Shown here: positions 5,645 to 7,080 of the stretch, piece by piece
Position numbering within the stretch: position 1 is the first letter of the stretch
Layout of the letters: every line of letters begins with the position of its first letter
Source of the DNA: Gammaproteobacteria bacterium
GTDB lineage: Bacteria > Pseudomonadota > Gammaproteobacteria > SURF-13
DNA length: 7,080 nt
Assembly: GCA_023487615.1 (NCBI GenBank)
Contig: JAMDBH010000102.1
Span: 1 to 7,080, forward strand
Direction: 5' to 3'
Notes under the pieces: generated by a model
What the model saw: the letters and a program-made list of their open reading frames with translations, nothing else
What the model was told of the DNA's origin: nothing
Database searches by the model: none
Program-made: the position numbers and the translations under genes

Positions 5645-7080
5645 ATGGATGTTTCTCACCTGCTCGATCCCTTAAACGACGCCCAACGTGAAGCGGTCAC
5701 CGCACCGCCCGGCTCCTTGCTGATTCTCGCGGGCGCGGGGAGCGGCAAGACCCGGGTGCTCGTACATCGTATCGCCTGGTTGATTGAGACTGGCCAGGCC
5801 TCGCCGTTCGGCATCCTCGCCGTGACCTTCACCAACAAGGCGGCGGCGGGGATGCGCGGGCGCATCGAACAGTTGCTGGGCGTCTCCGTCGGCGGGATGT
5901 GGGTCGGCACCTTCCACGGTCTGGCGCACCGCCTGCTGCGCGCCCACTGGCGCGAGGCCGGCCTCCCGCAGACCTTTCAGATCCTGGACGGTGAAGATCA
6001 ATACCGCGCGATACGCCGGGTGCTGAAGGCTCTGAATCTGGACGAGGCGCAATGGGCGCCGCGGCAGGCGCAGTGGTTCATCAACGCGCGCAAGGATGAA
6101 GGTCAGCGCCCGCAGCACATCGCCGACAACGGCGATCCGCATCTGCGTCAGATGCTCCGCATCTATCGCGCTTATGAGGAAATGTGCGAACGCTCGGGGC
6201 TGGTGGACTTCGCTGAACTGTTGTTGCGCGCGCACGATTTGTGGCGCACCCAGCCGGAGGTGCTGGCGCATTACCGGCAGCGTTTCCACGCGGTTCTGGT
6301 GGATGAGTTCCAGGATACCAATGCCATTCAATATAGCTGGCTGCGTCTGCTGGCGGGTAATGAAAACAAGCTGTTCATGGTCGGCGACGACGACCAGTCC
6401 ATATACGGCTGGCGCGGCGCACGCATCGAGAACATCCAGCAGTTCAGCAAGGACTATCCCGACACCCGCGTGTTGCGCCTGGAGCAAAACTACCGCTCCA
6501 CCGCCACTATCCTCAACGCTGCCAACGCCCTGATCGCCCATAACAGCGGGCGGCTCGGCAAAAATCTGTGGACGGCGGGTGAGCAGGGCACGCCTATTCT
6601 TGTCTACTCCGCCTTCAATGATCTGGATGAGGCGCGCTTTGTGGTGGAGCGCATCCGCCAGTGGGTGGCGCAAGGCGGGCGGCGCGTGGAGGCCGCTATC
6701 TTGTACCGCTCCAACGCCCAGTCGCGGGTGCTGGAAGAGGCCCTGCTGCAGGCCGCCATGCCCTATCGCGTCTACGGCGGCTTGCGCTTTTTTGAGCGCG
6801 CCGAGATCAAGGATGCGCTCGCCTATCTGCGCCTGATCGCCAACCGCGCCGATGACGCCTCCTTCGAGCGGGTGGTGAACCTGCCCACCCGCGGCATCGG
6901 CGACAGCAGCCTGGAGATGATCCGCGCCGAGGCGCGCGCGCAGGGCATAACCTTGTGGCAAGCTGCGCATGGTCTGATTAGACAGGCGACCCTGCCGGCG
7001 CGCGCCGCCAATGCCGTGGCGGGCTTTCTCAACCTCATCGAGCGCCTGACGCAGGAGACCGGCCCCCTCGGTCTTGCCGA
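5645..7080 (+). CDS. uvrD: DNA helicase II UvrD (N-terminal 478 codons, cut by the window end)
   Basis: Superfamily 1A 3'-to-5' DNA helicase used in nucleotide excision repair (removing UvrC and the cut oligonucleotide), methyl-directed mismatch repair and clearing of stalled forks. Visible motifs in order: Q-motif LNDAQREAV (Gln14), Walker A AGAGSGKT (29-36, Lys35), motif Ia FTNKAAAGMR (62-71), Ib GTFHGLAHR (88-96), Walker B DEFQD (220-224), motif III VGDDDQSIYGWRGA (246-259), motif IV QNYRST (281-286, Arg284), and YGGLRFFERAEIKDALAYLRL (377-397). The numbering of these residues equals that of E. coli UvrD as I recall it, so there seem to be no indels up to here. The N-terminus MDVSHLLDPLNDAQ fixes the start at 5645. 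The reading frame is intact to the window end; motifs V and VI and the C-terminus are not included. The MDVS start and motif spacing favour UvrD over Rep or PcrA. Confidence 0.97.
   Translation, partial: MDVSHLLDPLNDAQREAVTAPPGSLLILAGAGSGKTRVLVHRIAWLIETGQASPFGILAVTFTNKAAAGMRGRIEQLLGVSVGGMWVGTFHGLAHRLLRAHWREAGLPQTFQILDGEDQYRAIRRVLKALNLDEAQWAPRQAQWFINARKDEGQRPQHIADNGDPHLRQMLRIYRAYEEMCERSGLVDFAELLLRAHDLWRTQPEVLAHYRQRFHAVLVDEFQDTNAIQYSWLRLLAGNENKLFMVGDDDQSIYGWRGARIENIQQFSKDYPDTRVLRLEQNYRSTATILNAANALIAHNSGRLGKNLWTAGEQGTPILVYSAFNDLDEARFVVERIRQWVAQGGRRVEAAILYRSNAQSRVLEEALLQAAMPYRVYGGLRFFERAEIKDALAYLRLIANRADDASFERVVNLPTRGIGDSSLEMIRAEARAQGITLWQAAHGLIRQATLPARAANAVAGFLNLIERLTQETGPLGLA

Noticed and set aside
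5672..6970. Long open frame of 432 codons on the minus strand
   Set aside because: It is fully antisense to uvrD, whose motifs are all present in the + frame. Long antisense frames are common opposite GC-rich genes, and the translation shows no recognisable domain.

Overview
The window reads as chromosomal DNA of a GC-rich gammaproteobacterium. Three things point there. The UvrD sequence follows the enterobacterial protein almost residue for residue from memory, including its MDVS start. nudE and cysQ are coupled, an arrangement I know from gammaproteobacteria such as Pseudomonas. The tRNA-Phe(GAA) has its CCA end encoded. I cannot name the genus. Most of the content is housekeeping, with one secreted accessory protein at the left end. 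I see no phage, IS, CRISPR or toxin-antitoxin genes, and no clear undescribed multi-gene system.

Layout. 17-2188 (+): a secreted subtilisin-family (S8) protease with a signal peptide, an inhibitor-type propeptide, a full catalytic set and two C-terminal copies of a Trp-rich GWWWNxAESGRGF module. 2189-2309: a short intergenic region mostly filled by an imperfect inverted repeat built from CGCCAAG/CTTGGCG units around an AT-rich centre; it looks like a dispersed repeat. 2310-3721 (+): nudE and cysQ, overlapping by 4 nt. 3722-3790: gap between convergent genes. 3791-4486 (-): a short-chain dehydrogenase/reductase. 4560-4635 (-): tRNA-Phe. 4636-4830: non-coding, holding a probable tRNA -10 box, a purine-rich tract and a nested hairpin. 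4831-5586 (-): a phytanoyl-CoA dioxygenase-like protein. 5587-5644: a 58-bp divergent promoter region. 5645 to the window end (+): the first 478 codons of uvrD.

How the genes relate. NudE (hydrolyses ADP-containing nucleotides) and CysQ (hydrolyses the sulfate-assimilation by-product PAP) form a nucleotide clean-up operon. The S8 protease acts outside the cytoplasm and has no visible partner. The SDR lies 73 bp downstream of tRNA-Phe on the same strand, with no convincing terminator between them. The dioxygenase and uvrD diverge from a very short spacer in which neither start has a Shine-Dalgarno sequence but both have -10-like hexamers 5-6 nt before the ATG, so leaderless transcripts are possible.

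The points most worth a second look are the inverted repeat before nudE, the duplicated C-terminal module of the protease, the Lys in place of the usual 2-oxoglutarate-binding Arg in the dioxygenase, and the compact divergent promoter region.
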